Origin: Myxococcales bacterium
GTDB lineage: Bacteria; Myxococcota_A; Polyangia; Polyangiales; Ga0077539
Direction of reading: 5' to 3'
Assembly (NCBI GenBank): GCA_013298625.1
Contig: JAAFIF010000045.1
Span: 1-64,000, forward strand
DNA: 64,000 nucleotides
The position numbers and the translations under genes were made by a program. Shown one piece after another: positions 24,934-33,396 of this stretch (position 1 is its first letter; each line of letters begins with the position of its first letter). The notes under the pieces were generated by a model. That model worked only from the letters and a program-made list of their open reading frames with translations. It had not been told where the DNA came from and made no database searches.

Positions 24934-27270
24934 ATGTACAAGCTCGTCGTCAGCGAGAAGGGTGGGCCTTCGAAAGAGATCGAGTTCGATAAGGACGAGG
25001 TCACGATCGGACGCGTTCCGGGCAACGATATCGTTTTGCCTGGAAATAATGTGTCGAAGCGGCACTCGCGCGTCGTGCGCCAGGATGGCCGATTCTTCGT
25101 AGTGGACCTGAAGAGCACCAACGGGACGTACCTCAACGGCCGAAGGATCATGACCCCGTCGCCTCTGCGCGCCGGGGACAAGATCTTCGTCGGGAGCTTC
25201 GTGCTGGTGCTCGAGTCTGCGGACCTCGAGCCCAGCGACGACGTTGGTGAGGTGCCAGAGGAGGGAGCGTCGCTGGTCGAACCCATCCCGCTCGATCAAG
25301 AGCCGATGGAGTCGCAGCCGCCTCCGCCCATGGAGCCGGCAGGCCGCCCCACGTTCGCCAACCCGATCAACGCCGGTCCGCGCGCGGCCATGCAGACGCA
25401 GCCGCTCAGCACCGCGCCCGCGATCGCGGCGTCGATGGCCGCGCAGCAGCAGCAACAGCAGCCGCCGATGATCCAGACGCCCGCGCCCATCGCAGGACCG
25501 CGCGCGCCCGGATCGACCCCCTCGCCCGCGGGAGGCATCCGTCCCGCGGCGCCGAGCTCTGCGCAGCCCGGGCCCGGCACGCCTTCGACGCCCGGCGCGC
25601 CCCCGATCGCCGCGCGCCCGGCGCCCTCGATCCCCACCATGAACGCAGGCTCGCCGCTGCCCTCCGCAGGCAGCTCGTCGCGCCCGTCGGTGCCCGGCAT
25701 CGCCGCGCGTCCGCCGGTCGCGGGCGGCCCCGCTCCCACAGGGCCTGCGCGCCCCGCGAGCGGCGCCAATTGGCCCCCCAGCAAGCCCGCAGCGGCGCCC
25801 CCAGTTCCAGCCAGCGCGCCCACGATGCCCGAGCCCGTGGCCGAGCCCGAAGCCGTCGCGCCGCCGAGCGCGCCGTCCATTCCGCCGGCGCCTCCGGTCG
25901 TTGCGACGCCTCCTCCCGCAGCGCCCGCACCGCCAGCGCCTCCCGCGACCGCGTCCTCGTCGCCCGATCTGTCGCGAGAAGGTCCGCACGCGCGCCCGAC
26001 CGCGGCCGCGATGCCGACGGTCAACGTCGGCTCGAAGGTCGTCGAGTCCGTCATCCAAGCGCACCGAGCGAGCGTCGAGCCTGCGCCGCCCGGCAACGAG
26101 TACGCAGCGCTGCTCGCGAGCGTCGCGGCGGACGCCGTCGAAGCAGGCGTCTCGGCGCCGCCCCATCAGCTCGCCGACGCGAGCACTCGGCAGCGCGCGC
26201 GCGCGGTGGTCGACAACTTGTCTCGCGGCCGCGAGCCGCTTCCTGCGGGCGTGACCGCCGATCGCGTGACCCGCGACGTCGTGGCAGAGCTCGTCGGCGC
26301 AGGCCCGATCGAGCTCGCGCTCGAAGAGAGCGACGTGACCTCGGTGTTGGTCGCTCCCTCGGGTCGCGTGCTCGTGGGACGCGGCGGCGCCGAAGGGCCG
26401 AGCCCGTTCTGGTTCTCTTCACCCGCAGCGGTCGCGACGGCGGTCGATCGCCTGCTGCACGCGGCAGGCACGCAGCGCGTGGGCGAACAGCCCTTCGTCG
26501 AGTGCGCGCTTCCCGACAGCATCGGCCGCGGCGGCGCTCGCATGACCGTCGTGTACGCGCCCGGCGCGAGCGCGCCGTCGGTCTCGATCGAGCGCCCCAC
26601 GCGCAGGGCTGCGTCGGCGGCGGAGCTCGTCGCGGCGGGCGTGCTGTCCGCGGCTGCACAGCGCACGATCGGGCTCGCGCTCGACGCGCGTCGCAACGTG
26701 TTCATCGTCGGTCCTCGAGGAAGCGCGCGCAGCACGCTGCTCGGGTCGATCGTCGCGGGGCTCGCCGGCGGAGAGCGCGTCGTAGCGCTCGAGGCGAGGC
26801 CGGAGCTCTCAGTCGTTCATCGTGACGTGTCGGCGGTGCCGATCACGAAGGACGCGCGCAGAGCGCTCGACTTCGCGCACGCGCTGAGGCCGCAGCGGCT
26901 GGTGCTCGCGCAGGTGGACGACAGCATCGCGAGCGCGCTGCTCGCGACGATGGTGACGGGCTCCGAGGGCATCGTGGCTGTGCTCGACGGCGCGTCCGGC
27001 GCGAGCGCCCTCGGGCACATCGCAGCGGCGAGCGGATCGAAAGAGGACGGGCTCGCGAGGATCCACGCGACGCGGCCGTTCGTCGTGCAGCTCGCGCGGC
27101 TCGGCGACGGATCTGCGAGGGTCGCGTCGCTCGGCGAAGCGCGCGTGGACAGCGGTCACGTCGTGATCGACGAGCTGTTCGTGTTGCGCGTCGCCCGCGG
27201 CGCAAGCGATCGCAGCACGATCGCGGCAGAGCTCGTCGCGACAGGAACCAATCCTTCGTTCGGTGGATGA
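24934..27270 (+). CDS. FHA domain protein with degenerate CpaF/type IV secretion ATPase domain
   Basis: 778 residues; GGAG lies 11 bases before the ATG. Residues 1-95 are an FHA phosphothreonine-binding domain with the usual GR (26-27), SxxH (41-44) and TNGTYLNG (62-69). Residues ~96-375 are a Pro/Ala/Ser/Gln linker with a poly-Gln run. Residues ~380-778 resemble CpaF/VirB11 secretion ATPases, but the Walker A reads GPRGSARST (593-601, Arg599 for the essential Lys), the Walker B Glu is Gln660 (LAQV), and the His-box ATVHANS is AVLDGAS. It is therefore probably a non-hydrolysing phosphoprotein-binding scaffold. No secretion genes are adjacent; a small membrane protein follows at 27309. Confidence 0.85.
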   Translation: MYKLVVSEKGGPSKEIEFDKDEVTIGRVPGNDIVLPGNNVSKRHSRVVRQDGRFFVVDLKSTNGTYLNGRRIMTPSPLRAGDKIFVGSFVLVLESADLEPSDDVGEVPEEGASLVEPIPLDQEPMESQPPPPMEPAGRPTFANPINAGPRAAMQTQPLSTAPAIAASMAAQQQQQQPPMIQTPAPIAGPRAPGSTPSPAGGIRPAAPSSAQPGPGTPSTPGAPPIAARPAPSIPTMNAGSPLPSAGSSSRPSVPGIAARPPVAGGPAPTGPARPASGANWPPSKPAAAPPVPASAPTMPEPVAEPEAVAPPSAPSIPPAPPVVATPPPAAPAPPAPPATASSSPDLSREGPHARPTAAAMPTVNVGSKVVESVIQAHRASVEPAPPGNEYAALLASVAADAVEAGVSAPPHQLADASTRQRARAVVDNLSRGREPLPAGVTADRVTRDVVAELVGAGPIELALEESDVTSVLVAPSGRVLVGRGGAEGPSPFWFSSPAAVATAVDRLLHAAGTQRVGEQPFVECALPDSIGRGGARMTVVYAPGASAPSVSIERPTRRAASAAELVAAGVLSAAAQRTIGLALDARRNVFIVGPRGSARSTLLGSIVAGLAGGERVVALEARPELSVVHRDVSAVPITKDARRALDFAHALRPQRLVLAQVDDSIASALLATMVTGSEGIVAVLDGASGASALGHIAAASGSKEDGLARIHATRPFVVQLARLGDGSARVASLGEARVDSGHVVIDELFVLRVARGASDRSTIAAELVATGTNPSFGG

Positions 27271-27308
27271 TTGCCGCGCCACCCGTCGCGTGGCAGCGTT
27301 GAGGCGTC

Positions 27309-27830
27309 ATGGTGAAGAGGCTGGTCCTCGGGCTGCTCAAGGGGCTCGTGATCGCAGGAGCGCTCGGAGCGCTGTTCTTCTACGCGTTTGGACTGCACGC
27401 TGTGAGCGGCATCGGCGCCTTCATGCTCGCGGGCCTGGCGACCCTGATCGCGGGCATCTTTGCGGGTCAGCCTCCCTGGAAGAAGGGCGCTTGGATCGGT
27501 TCGATTCTCAAGGGAATTTTCGGCTTCGCGCTGGGCACCGGCTTGTACTGGCTCGTGAGCAAATTCGCTCCGACCATGGACCTGCAGGCGCTCTTGCGAG
27601 CCAGCGAGCACACGACGATCGCGACCGCCCCCGTGGCGTTCATGCCGATCGTCGGCGCGGTGTACGCGATGCTCGTCGAGGTCGACGACGGCGCTGAAGA
27701 GGGATCGACCGCAGACCCCGCGCTGCAGAAGAAGACCGGCATCCGCGTCGAGAACATCGACGTGGGCGAAGAAGAAGGCGTCGAGGTCTCGGCCAGCGAA
27801 GCCCAGTCCAAGGGCAGCGCCAAGAAGTAG
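27309..27830 (+). CDS. Small inner-membrane protein, unknown function
   Basis: 173 residues. About four hydrophobic helices (residues ~5-25, 35-55, 70-90, 100-120; GLLKGLVIAGALGALFFYAF first) followed by a ~50-residue charged, cytoplasmic-looking tail rich in Glu, ending in Lys-Lys. No family recognised. It lies 38 bases downstream of the FHA/CpaF-like gene on the same strand, so it may be co-transcribed and could be the membrane partner of that scaffold; this is inference from order only. Convergent with ccmE (9-base gap). Confidence 0.7.
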   Translation: MVKRLVLGLLKGLVIAGALGALFFYAFGLHAVSGIGAFMLAGLATLIAGIFAGQPPWKKGAWIGSILKGIFGFALGTGLYWLVSKFAPTMDLQALLRASEHTTIATAPVAFMPIVGAVYAMLVEVDDGAEEGSTADPALQKKTGIRVENIDVGEEEGVEVSASEAQSKGSAKK

Positions 27831-27839
27831 CTCAGCCGC

Positions 27840-28415
27840 TCACTGGGGGATGGGCGCCGCGTTCGGCGCAGAGGGCAGCGTGCCGGGCATCGTCTCTCCG
27901 CGCTGTTGAGCGGCGCGCATCTCGTACTTGCTGGGGCACTTCGCGACGACCTCGCGCGCTTCGAAGTCACCCGAAGCGAGCAGCCTGCCGCGCACGGTCA
28001 CGCCGATGCCCTCGCGAAACGTGTCGGGCACGATGCCCACGTAGTGCACGGGCATCGAGCGGCCGTTGCGCTCGACGCGAAAGCGAAACTCCCGCGATCC
28101 GCTGCTGTTTTGCACGGTCCCGGTCTGCACCATCCCCTCGACCCGCAGCTCGCCCTGCGTCTGGTAGCGCGCTGGCTCGGCCATCACTTCGTCGACGTAC
28201 TTGCTGTACACCAGCGCGCCCTGGCCGGGCTTGAACGTCGAGCCGATCACCACGACGACGCCCAAGATGAGCGCCACCATGATCCACGGGCCGACGTTGC
28301 GCTTGGGCGCGGCGCGGCGCGCGCTCGAGCGGGGAGGAGTGGAGACCGCGGGCGGGTCGAGCGCGTCGTGCGGATCGACGTCGGGCGTCTCTTCGGTCGG
28401 TCTTTGCTCGGTCAT
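27840..28415 (-). CDS. ccmE: Cytochrome c maturation protein CcmE, cysteine (CxxxY) type
   Basis: 191 residues. Cytoplasmic N-terminal tail (1-40), one transmembrane helix (~43-60), then an OB-fold periplasmic domain: RVEGMVQTGTVQ, VHYVGIVPDTFREGIGVTVRGRL, FEAREVVAKCPSKYE, which is the CcmE pattern. Classical CcmE binds heme through a His in AKHDENY; here that place is Cys160 with Tyr164, the CxxxY variant known from Desulfovibrio and archaeal systems. It acts as the heme chaperone of system I cytochrome c maturation. No other ccm gene is in the window, although a pentaheme cytochrome is encoded ~2.7 kb away. Confidence 0.85.
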   Translation of the reverse strand: MTEQRPTEETPDVDPHDALDPPAVSTPPRSSARRAAPKRNVGPWIMVALILGVVVVIGSTFKPGQGALVYSKYVDEVMAEPARYQTQGELRVEGMVQTGTVQNSSGSREFRFRVERNGRSMPVHYVGIVPDTFREGIGVTVRGRLLASGDFEAREVVAKCPSKYEMRAAQQRGETMPGTLPSAPNAAPIPQ

Positions 28416-28495
28416 GTCGGTCAGTCTGCGAACGCTAGGGCCGGTAGTGGTGAAAGCGCCAGATACCCTTTACCCCAAATGGTACGTTGCGTCCC

Positions 28496-29485
28496 ATGAG
28501 AGTCGTGCTCGCGGGCTTGTGCGCGGTCTTGGCGCTGAGCGCGTGCCACCGTGATCCACCGGCGACGACGCGGCCGGGACAGATCGTTCCGCTCGACCCT
28601 GCGGGGCTCGCGAGGATTCGCGCCAACGCAGACGCCTCGCGCCCCGCGCAGCCCGCGCTGCGCGTGCTCTCGTGGGAGGCGGTCATCTCGCGCGACGTCG
28701 CCAACCAGCTCACCGCCGACGCGATCTCGTCCTTCGCCCCGTCCCTCGTGCGCAGGCTCGAGGCCCTCGACGCCTGGAGCCCCCGCGCCACCGGCAACGA
28801 ACGCGGCGCGCACCTGAGCTTCGCCCTCAGCCGCGCGACGCTCCCGACGCTCGTGCGCGAGCAGCTCACCCGCCCCGGTCGCATCGAGCTCTATCCGCTC
28901 GACGCGTGCCCGAAGTTCACCAACCCAACGCCGCTGCCCGACGTGCGCTGGGTCGGCGTCGACGGAGCGTACGACGTCCCGTACGTCGCCCCCAACTCGG
29001 GCGGCGTCGCGCCCCTCGCCTCGCTGCGCGCGGCGTTCAACGCGTTTCCGTTGCCGTCGCACTTGCAGTGGATGCACGGCGCCCTGCGCAGCGCCGACGG
29101 CGAGATCGCCCGTCGAGGCTACTGCGTGCGAGCGCTCTCCCTGCGCGCGCCGTCGTTCTCGAACATCCGCGCGACGCTCGACCCCGCTACGCTCGGTCCC
29201 ATGCTCGAGGTCACGCTCGACACCGCAGGGACCAACGCGTACGTGCTCTTTCTCCAGCAAATTACGCTCGCTGGCGAAGATCCCCCGACGGTCCTGCTCG
29301 GCATCGACGGCGAGGTCGTCGGGCCCGTTCGCTTCAACCAACCCGACGCAGGCGCGGCCATGCTCCGCGTCGCTCCCAATTCGCGCATGGGCAGCGTAAG
29401 CCCCGAGCTCGTCGGCGCGTTGTGGAGAAGCGGGCCCATCGCGGTCCCGTTTACGCTCGAAGAGTCCGCGCCGCCCACGTCGTGA
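28496..29485 (+). CDS. Lipoprotein with SecD P1-like domain
   Basis: 329 residues from the ATG at 28496. Signal peptide with lipobox L-A-L-S-A-C (Cys ~19). The C-terminal ~95 residues read like the periplasmic P1 region of SecD: VTLDTAGTNAYVLFLQ, then TVLLGIDGEVVGPVRFNQP, then LVGALWRSGPIAVPFTL, matching SecD's V-FDxxGAxxF, A-I-x-LDGxVxSAPxI-x-x-P and LxxGALPVPL. The middle segment GRIELYPLD also fits. There are no transmembrane helices beyond the signal, so it is not SecD itself. The domain call is by eye; function is unknown. Upstream, ccmE is divergent; the DUF2330 gene follows. Confidence 0.7.
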   Translation: MRVVLAGLCAVLALSACHRDPPATTRPGQIVPLDPAGLARIRANADASRPAQPALRVLSWEAVISRDVANQLTADAISSFAPSLVRRLEALDAWSPRATGNERGAHLSFALSRATLPTLVREQLTRPGRIELYPLDACPKFTNPTPLPDVRWVGVDGAYDVPYVAPNSGGVAPLASLRAAFNAFPLPSHLQWMHGALRSADGEIARRGYCVRALSLRAPSFSNIRATLDPATLGPMLEVTLDTAGTNAYVLFLQQITLAGEDPPTVLLGIDGEVVGPVRFNQPDAGAAMLRVAPNSRMGSVSPELVGALWRSGPIAVPFTLEESAPPTS

Positions 29486-29549
29486 TCGTGTCGCGTCGCG
29501 GCCATCGAGCAGCAGCGGCAACCCATCACTCGAAAGCGACGCCCCTCCC

Positions 29550-31106
29550 GTGACACTCCGACGCTTCGCGCGCGCGGCGCTCTTCGCTGCGTGCGCATCG
29601 GCCCCGCTCGCCCACACTGTCGACGCCAGCGCGTTTTGCGGCTTCTACGTCGCCGCAGGCGGCGATCGCTTGCTCAACAACGCGACGCAGGTCGCCCTCA
29701 TGCGCTCGGGGCAGCGCACGGTGCTCTCGATGAGCAACCAGTACGAGGGCCCGCCGCAGGACTTCGCGATGGTCGTCCCCGTCCCCATCGTGCTGCAGCA
29801 AGAGAACGTCCGCACGCTGCCGCACGAGCTGTTCGAGCACCTCGAGCAGGTCACCGCGCCTCGCCTCGTCGAGTACTGGGAGCGCGACCCCTGCCAGCCC
29901 GAACCCGAGCTCGTCTACGCCTCGATGAGCGGCGGGGCGCCAGGCATGAACGAGGTTCCGACCGCGACCGCCGACATCGAGCACGGCGTGCGCATCGAAG
30001 CGCGCTTCACCGTGGGCGAATACCAGGTGCTCGTGCTGTCGGCGACGCAGTCCTCGGGGCTCGAGACGTGGCTCCGCGAGAACCGCTACAATATCCCGCA
30101 GGGCGCGGCAGAGGCGCTCGCGCCGTACGTGCGCGAGGGGATGAAGTTCTTCGTCGCGCGCGTCGACATCGCCCGCGTGCGAAGGCTGCCCAGCGGAAGA
30201 GCGAGGCTTTCTCCGCTGCGATTTCACTACGACTCGCAGGACTTTCGGCTGCCCGTGCGCCTCGGCCTGCTCAACGCGCCGGCCAACCAAGAGCTCGTCG
30301 TGTACGTCCTGCACCCGACGCAGCGCTTCGAAGTGGCCAACCTGCCCAACGTGTTCATCCCGACCAACTTGGACGTGAGCGAGCGCGTTCGAGCGAATTT
30401 TCCCAGCTTCTTCAACGCGCTCTTCGACGCCACGATGCAGCGGATGAACAACCGCGCCGTGGTCACCGAATACGCTTGGACCACGCAAGGGTGCGACCCG
30501 TGCACGGGGCCCGTCCTCGACGCAGGAGAGCTCAGCACGCTCGGCGCCGACGTGCTCAACGACAGCGGCTACCACACAGGGATGACCGTCACGCGGCTGC
30601 ACACGCGGTACTCGCGCGAGACGCTCAGCGATGACCTGGTCTTCAACGAAGCGCAGCCCGCGGTCGGCGGCAGAGAGCACGCCGTCGACGCCAACGGAGG
30701 ACTCGAGCGCGGCGGTCGCGTCGAGGCCAACGGGACCAACAATTTTCAAGCGCGCTACGCGATCCGTCACCCGTGGGAGGGCCCGATCACCTGCAGAAAT
30801 CCGCGGCGCGGCGTGTGGGGCGGACCTCCAAACGGAGCCGCTCCGAGCCCCGTCTCGGCCAAGGACCTCGCCGAGACGGCTCGCGCGGCGATCAGCATCA
30901 CAGACAACGTGTACACGGCGATCCCCGAGCTCAGCGTGCGCGGGTCGGTGCAGCCCAACATGCCTGGGGCGCCGAGGACGCGTGCATGTGGATGCACGGT
31001 TCCGGGAGCGGCGTCGAGGCCTGGTTGGCTCGCGGCGCTCGCGGGCGCGTCGGTGTTGGCGTTGGGGCTCGCGAGGGCCGCGCGCCGACGGCCAAGCAGG
31101 GCGTAG
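29550..31106 (+). CDS. DUF2330 protein with MYXO-CTERM-like anchor
   Basis: 518 residues, GTG start. Signal peptide to ~26 (DASA|FCGFYVAAGG). The mature N-terminus FCGFYVA...LLNNATQVALMRSGQRTVLSMSNQYEGPPQDFAMVVPVP is the DUF2330 signature, including the conserved CGxF/G and PxDFAWVxPVP segments. The C-terminus has ACGCTVPGAASRPGWLAALAGASVLALGLARAARRR, i.e. a Pro-Gly spacer, hydrophobic helix and Arg cluster, like the MYXO-CTERM sorting signal. Probably surface-exposed. Function of DUF2330 is unknown. A paralogue is at 61306. Confidence 0.85.
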   Translation: MTLRRFARAALFAACASAPLAHTVDASAFCGFYVAAGGDRLLNNATQVALMRSGQRTVLSMSNQYEGPPQDFAMVVPVPIVLQQENVRTLPHELFEHLEQVTAPRLVEYWERDPCQPEPELVYASMSGGAPGMNEVPTATADIEHGVRIEARFTVGEYQVLVLSATQSSGLETWLRENRYNIPQGAAEALAPYVREGMKFFVARVDIARVRRLPSGRARLSPLRFHYDSQDFRLPVRLGLLNAPANQELVVYVLHPTQRFEVANLPNVFIPTNLDVSERVRANFPSFFNALFDATMQRMNNRAVVTEYAWTTQGCDPCTGPVLDAGELSTLGADVLNDSGYHTGMTVTRLHTRYSRETLSDDLVFNEAQPAVGGREHAVDANGGLERGGRVEANGTNNFQARYAIRHPWEGPITCRNPRRGVWGGPPNGAAPSPVSAKDLAETARAAISITDNVYTAIPELSVRGSVQPNMPGAPRTRACGCTVPGAASRPGWLAALAGASVLALGLARAARRRPSRA

Positions 31107-31125
31107 AGTCACGGGTATCAACGCG

Positions 31126-33336
31126 ATGCACGCACGGCGCACGCTCACGCTCTCGACGCTGCTGGTCGCGCTCACGGCGTGCGGCGCGCGCGGCGCTCGG
31201 CCTGCGCACGCGCCGATGAACCCCAGCGCGGACGCGTGCGCGCCGGCGAGCGACGCGGCCGAGGGCGACGCGATCGAGACGCTGCTCGCTGCGCTGCCGA
31301 GGGCGAGGGCTCCCTTCAACGCGCCGCTGGCGGACCGGACGCTGTTCGCGTACGCGCCGTCCAACGCGCAGACCGTCGATCGTCGCGCGCTTCCGCAGGA
31401 CACGTTTACGGCGCTCGACCAATGCTCGGTCTGCCACGCCGCCGTCTTCGACCAGTGGAACCGCAGCGTCCACCGCTTCTCGTCCATGGACAACGCGATC
31501 TACGCGCCGGCCTTCGAAGTCACCCGTCGCGACCGCTTCATCGTCGGAACCCGCTTCTGCGCCGGCTGCCACGACCCCGCCCTGCTCTTCGGCGGCGACG
31601 TGGACGGGCAGCGCATCGCGCGCACGCACGAGCGCGCGTCGCTGGGCGTCGGCTGCGTCCTGTGTCACTCGGTCGAGCGCCTGCACGACCGCACGGGCAA
31701 CAGCGGCTACGTGCTCTCTCGCGCGCCGATCGCGGACACGATCCCCGAGCGCCGCGAGGACGGGACGTTCGACGGCGTCGCGGCGCACCGCGCGCGGGTG
31801 ATCAACGACACGGTGCGCTCGGCCGAGCTCTGCGGGACGTGCCACAAGGTCGCGCTGGTCGAAGCGGTCACGCGCGGGCCGTGGCTGCGCGGGCAAGACG
31901 AGTTTACGCCGTGGTCGCAGAGCGCGTACGCGCGCAACGACCCCAACCGCTACGACCCCGAGGTCGAGCCGCGCACGTGCATCGACTGCCACATGCCGCG
32001 CGAGCAGAGCGCGCTCAGCGACGTGTCCGCGCGGCAGGGACGCGTGCGGTCGCATCGGTTCTTGGGCGGACACACGGCGATGGCCGCGCTCAACAACGAC
32101 CCGGACATGCTCGCGAGGCAGCGCGCGATGCTCGAAGGAGCCGTGCGCATCGACGTGTTCGTCGCGCCGTCGGTGACGACCGAGCGCGTCGAGCCTGGGC
32201 CAGTCGAAGAGCGCCCGCTCGCGCCGGGCTCGCAGGCGACGCTCGACGTAGTGCTGGTCAACGAGCGCGTGGGGCACAGCTTTCCGGGCGGGACCGCGGA
32301 CGTCGCGGACGTGTGGGTCGAGCTCACCGTGCGCGACGCGCGCGATCGCGTGGTGCTGCAATCGGGCGTCGCGGGCCGCGACGGCAGCGCGGACGAGGAC
32401 GCGCATCGGCTGCGAACGGTCCCTCTCGACGACGCCGCGACCCCAGCGCTCATGCGCGACCCGCACCGTTATCGCGCGCAAGCGTACGACTCGACGCTGC
32501 CGGTGCGCGCGGCGCGCGTGGTGCGTTTCGCCGGAGAAATCCCAGCGAACGCAGCGGCTCCCCTGCGCGTGACGGCGAGGCTCTTGCACCGCCGCATCGC
32601 CGATCCGTACTGGAGCTTCATCTGCCGCGAGCGCGAGCGCGCCGGCGAGCCGCGGTGCCCCGAGCGCCCCACCACGGTGGTCGCTCGCTACGACCACGGG
32701 CCGCCCACGGCGACGCCACGCTGGCGGCGCTTCTACGACCACGGCCGCGCGCTCGGCGAAGCACAAGTGCAAGAGCGCGTCGGCGAAGCGCTCCCCTCCC
32801 TCGAAATCGCCCGCAATCTGCACGGAACGCACGCCGGCCCCTGGGCCGAGCTCGCCCGCGTCGCGATCCGCCAGAGCCGCACGAGCGACGCCTGGACGCT
32901 GCTCGACCGCGCGGCGCAGATCGACCCGCGCAGCCCTGTTCCCGACTACTTGCGGGCGATGGCGAGCGCCGAGGTGTGGCGCTTCGACGAGACGATCGCG
33001 CCGCTGCTCAGGGTGCGCGCCGCGCTGCCGAGGTACCCGCGCGCGATCGAGATGCTGGCCAACGCCATCGGCCTCGCAGGCCGCCACGAGCAAGCGCTCG
33101 GGCTCTTGTTCGAAGGGATGCGCATCGACCCCGAGCGCCCGATGCAGCTCAACCTCCTGGCGATCGAGCTCGACGCGCTCGGCGCACAGCAAGAGAGCGC
33201 GCGGGCCCGCGAGGCGTACGAGCGCCATCGCTTTCACGACGGAGTGCCCGCGCTGCGCTCCCGCTGCAAGCGAGACATCCCCAACTGCCAGCGCGAGAGC
33301 GAACCCGTGCACACGCACCCCTTGCGCGCGCCGTGA
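31126..33336 (+). CDS. Multiheme c-type cytochrome lipoprotein with TPR-like C-terminus
   Basis: 736 residues from the ATG at 31126. Lipobox L-V-A-L-T-A-C near residue 19. Five CxxCH heme sites: C100, C145, C177, C236 and C285, in the order CSVCH, CAGCH, CVLCH, CGTCH, CIDCH, as in the cytochrome c554/NapC-like family of multiheme carriers. Residues ~340-530 form a beta-rich region with HSFPGGTADVADVWVELTV; residues ~560-720 hold helical TPR-like repeats (EIARNLHGTHAGPWAELARVAI; AQIDPRSPVPDYLRAMASAEVW). It probably carries electrons at the outer face of a membrane; partner unknown. Maturation would need the CcmE system, whose CcmE is encoded nearby. Confidence 0.85.
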   Translation: MHARRTLTLSTLLVALTACGARGARPAHAPMNPSADACAPASDAAEGDAIETLLAALPRARAPFNAPLADRTLFAYAPSNAQTVDRRALPQDTFTALDQCSVCHAAVFDQWNRSVHRFSSMDNAIYAPAFEVTRRDRFIVGTRFCAGCHDPALLFGGDVDGQRIARTHERASLGVGCVLCHSVERLHDRTGNSGYVLSRAPIADTIPERREDGTFDGVAAHRARVINDTVRSAELCGTCHKVALVEAVTRGPWLRGQDEFTPWSQSAYARNDPNRYDPEVEPRTCIDCHMPREQSALSDVSARQGRVRSHRFLGGHTAMAALNNDPDMLARQRAMLEGAVRIDVFVAPSVTTERVEPGPVEERPLAPGSQATLDVVLVNERVGHSFPGGTADVADVWVELTVRDARDRVVLQSGVAGRDGSADEDAHRLRTVPLDDAATPALMRDPHRYRAQAYDSTLPVRAARVVRFAGEIPANAAAPLRVTARLLHRRIADPYWSFICRERERAGEPRCPERPTTVVARYDHGPPTATPRWRRFYDHGRALGEAQVQERVGEALPSLEIARNLHGTHAGPWAELARVAIRQSRTSDAWTLLDRAAQIDPRSPVPDYLRAMASAEVWRFDETIAPLLRVRAALPRYPRAIEMLANAIGLAGRHEQALGLLFEGMRIDPERPMQLNLLAIELDALGAQQESARAREAYERHRFHDGVPALRSRCKRDIPNCQRESEPVHTHPLRAP

Positions 33337-33396
33337 CGGCAACGGGGTGCAATTCCACAGGGAGGCGAGCGGTGCTATGAGCGCGGCTCTGCCCAC

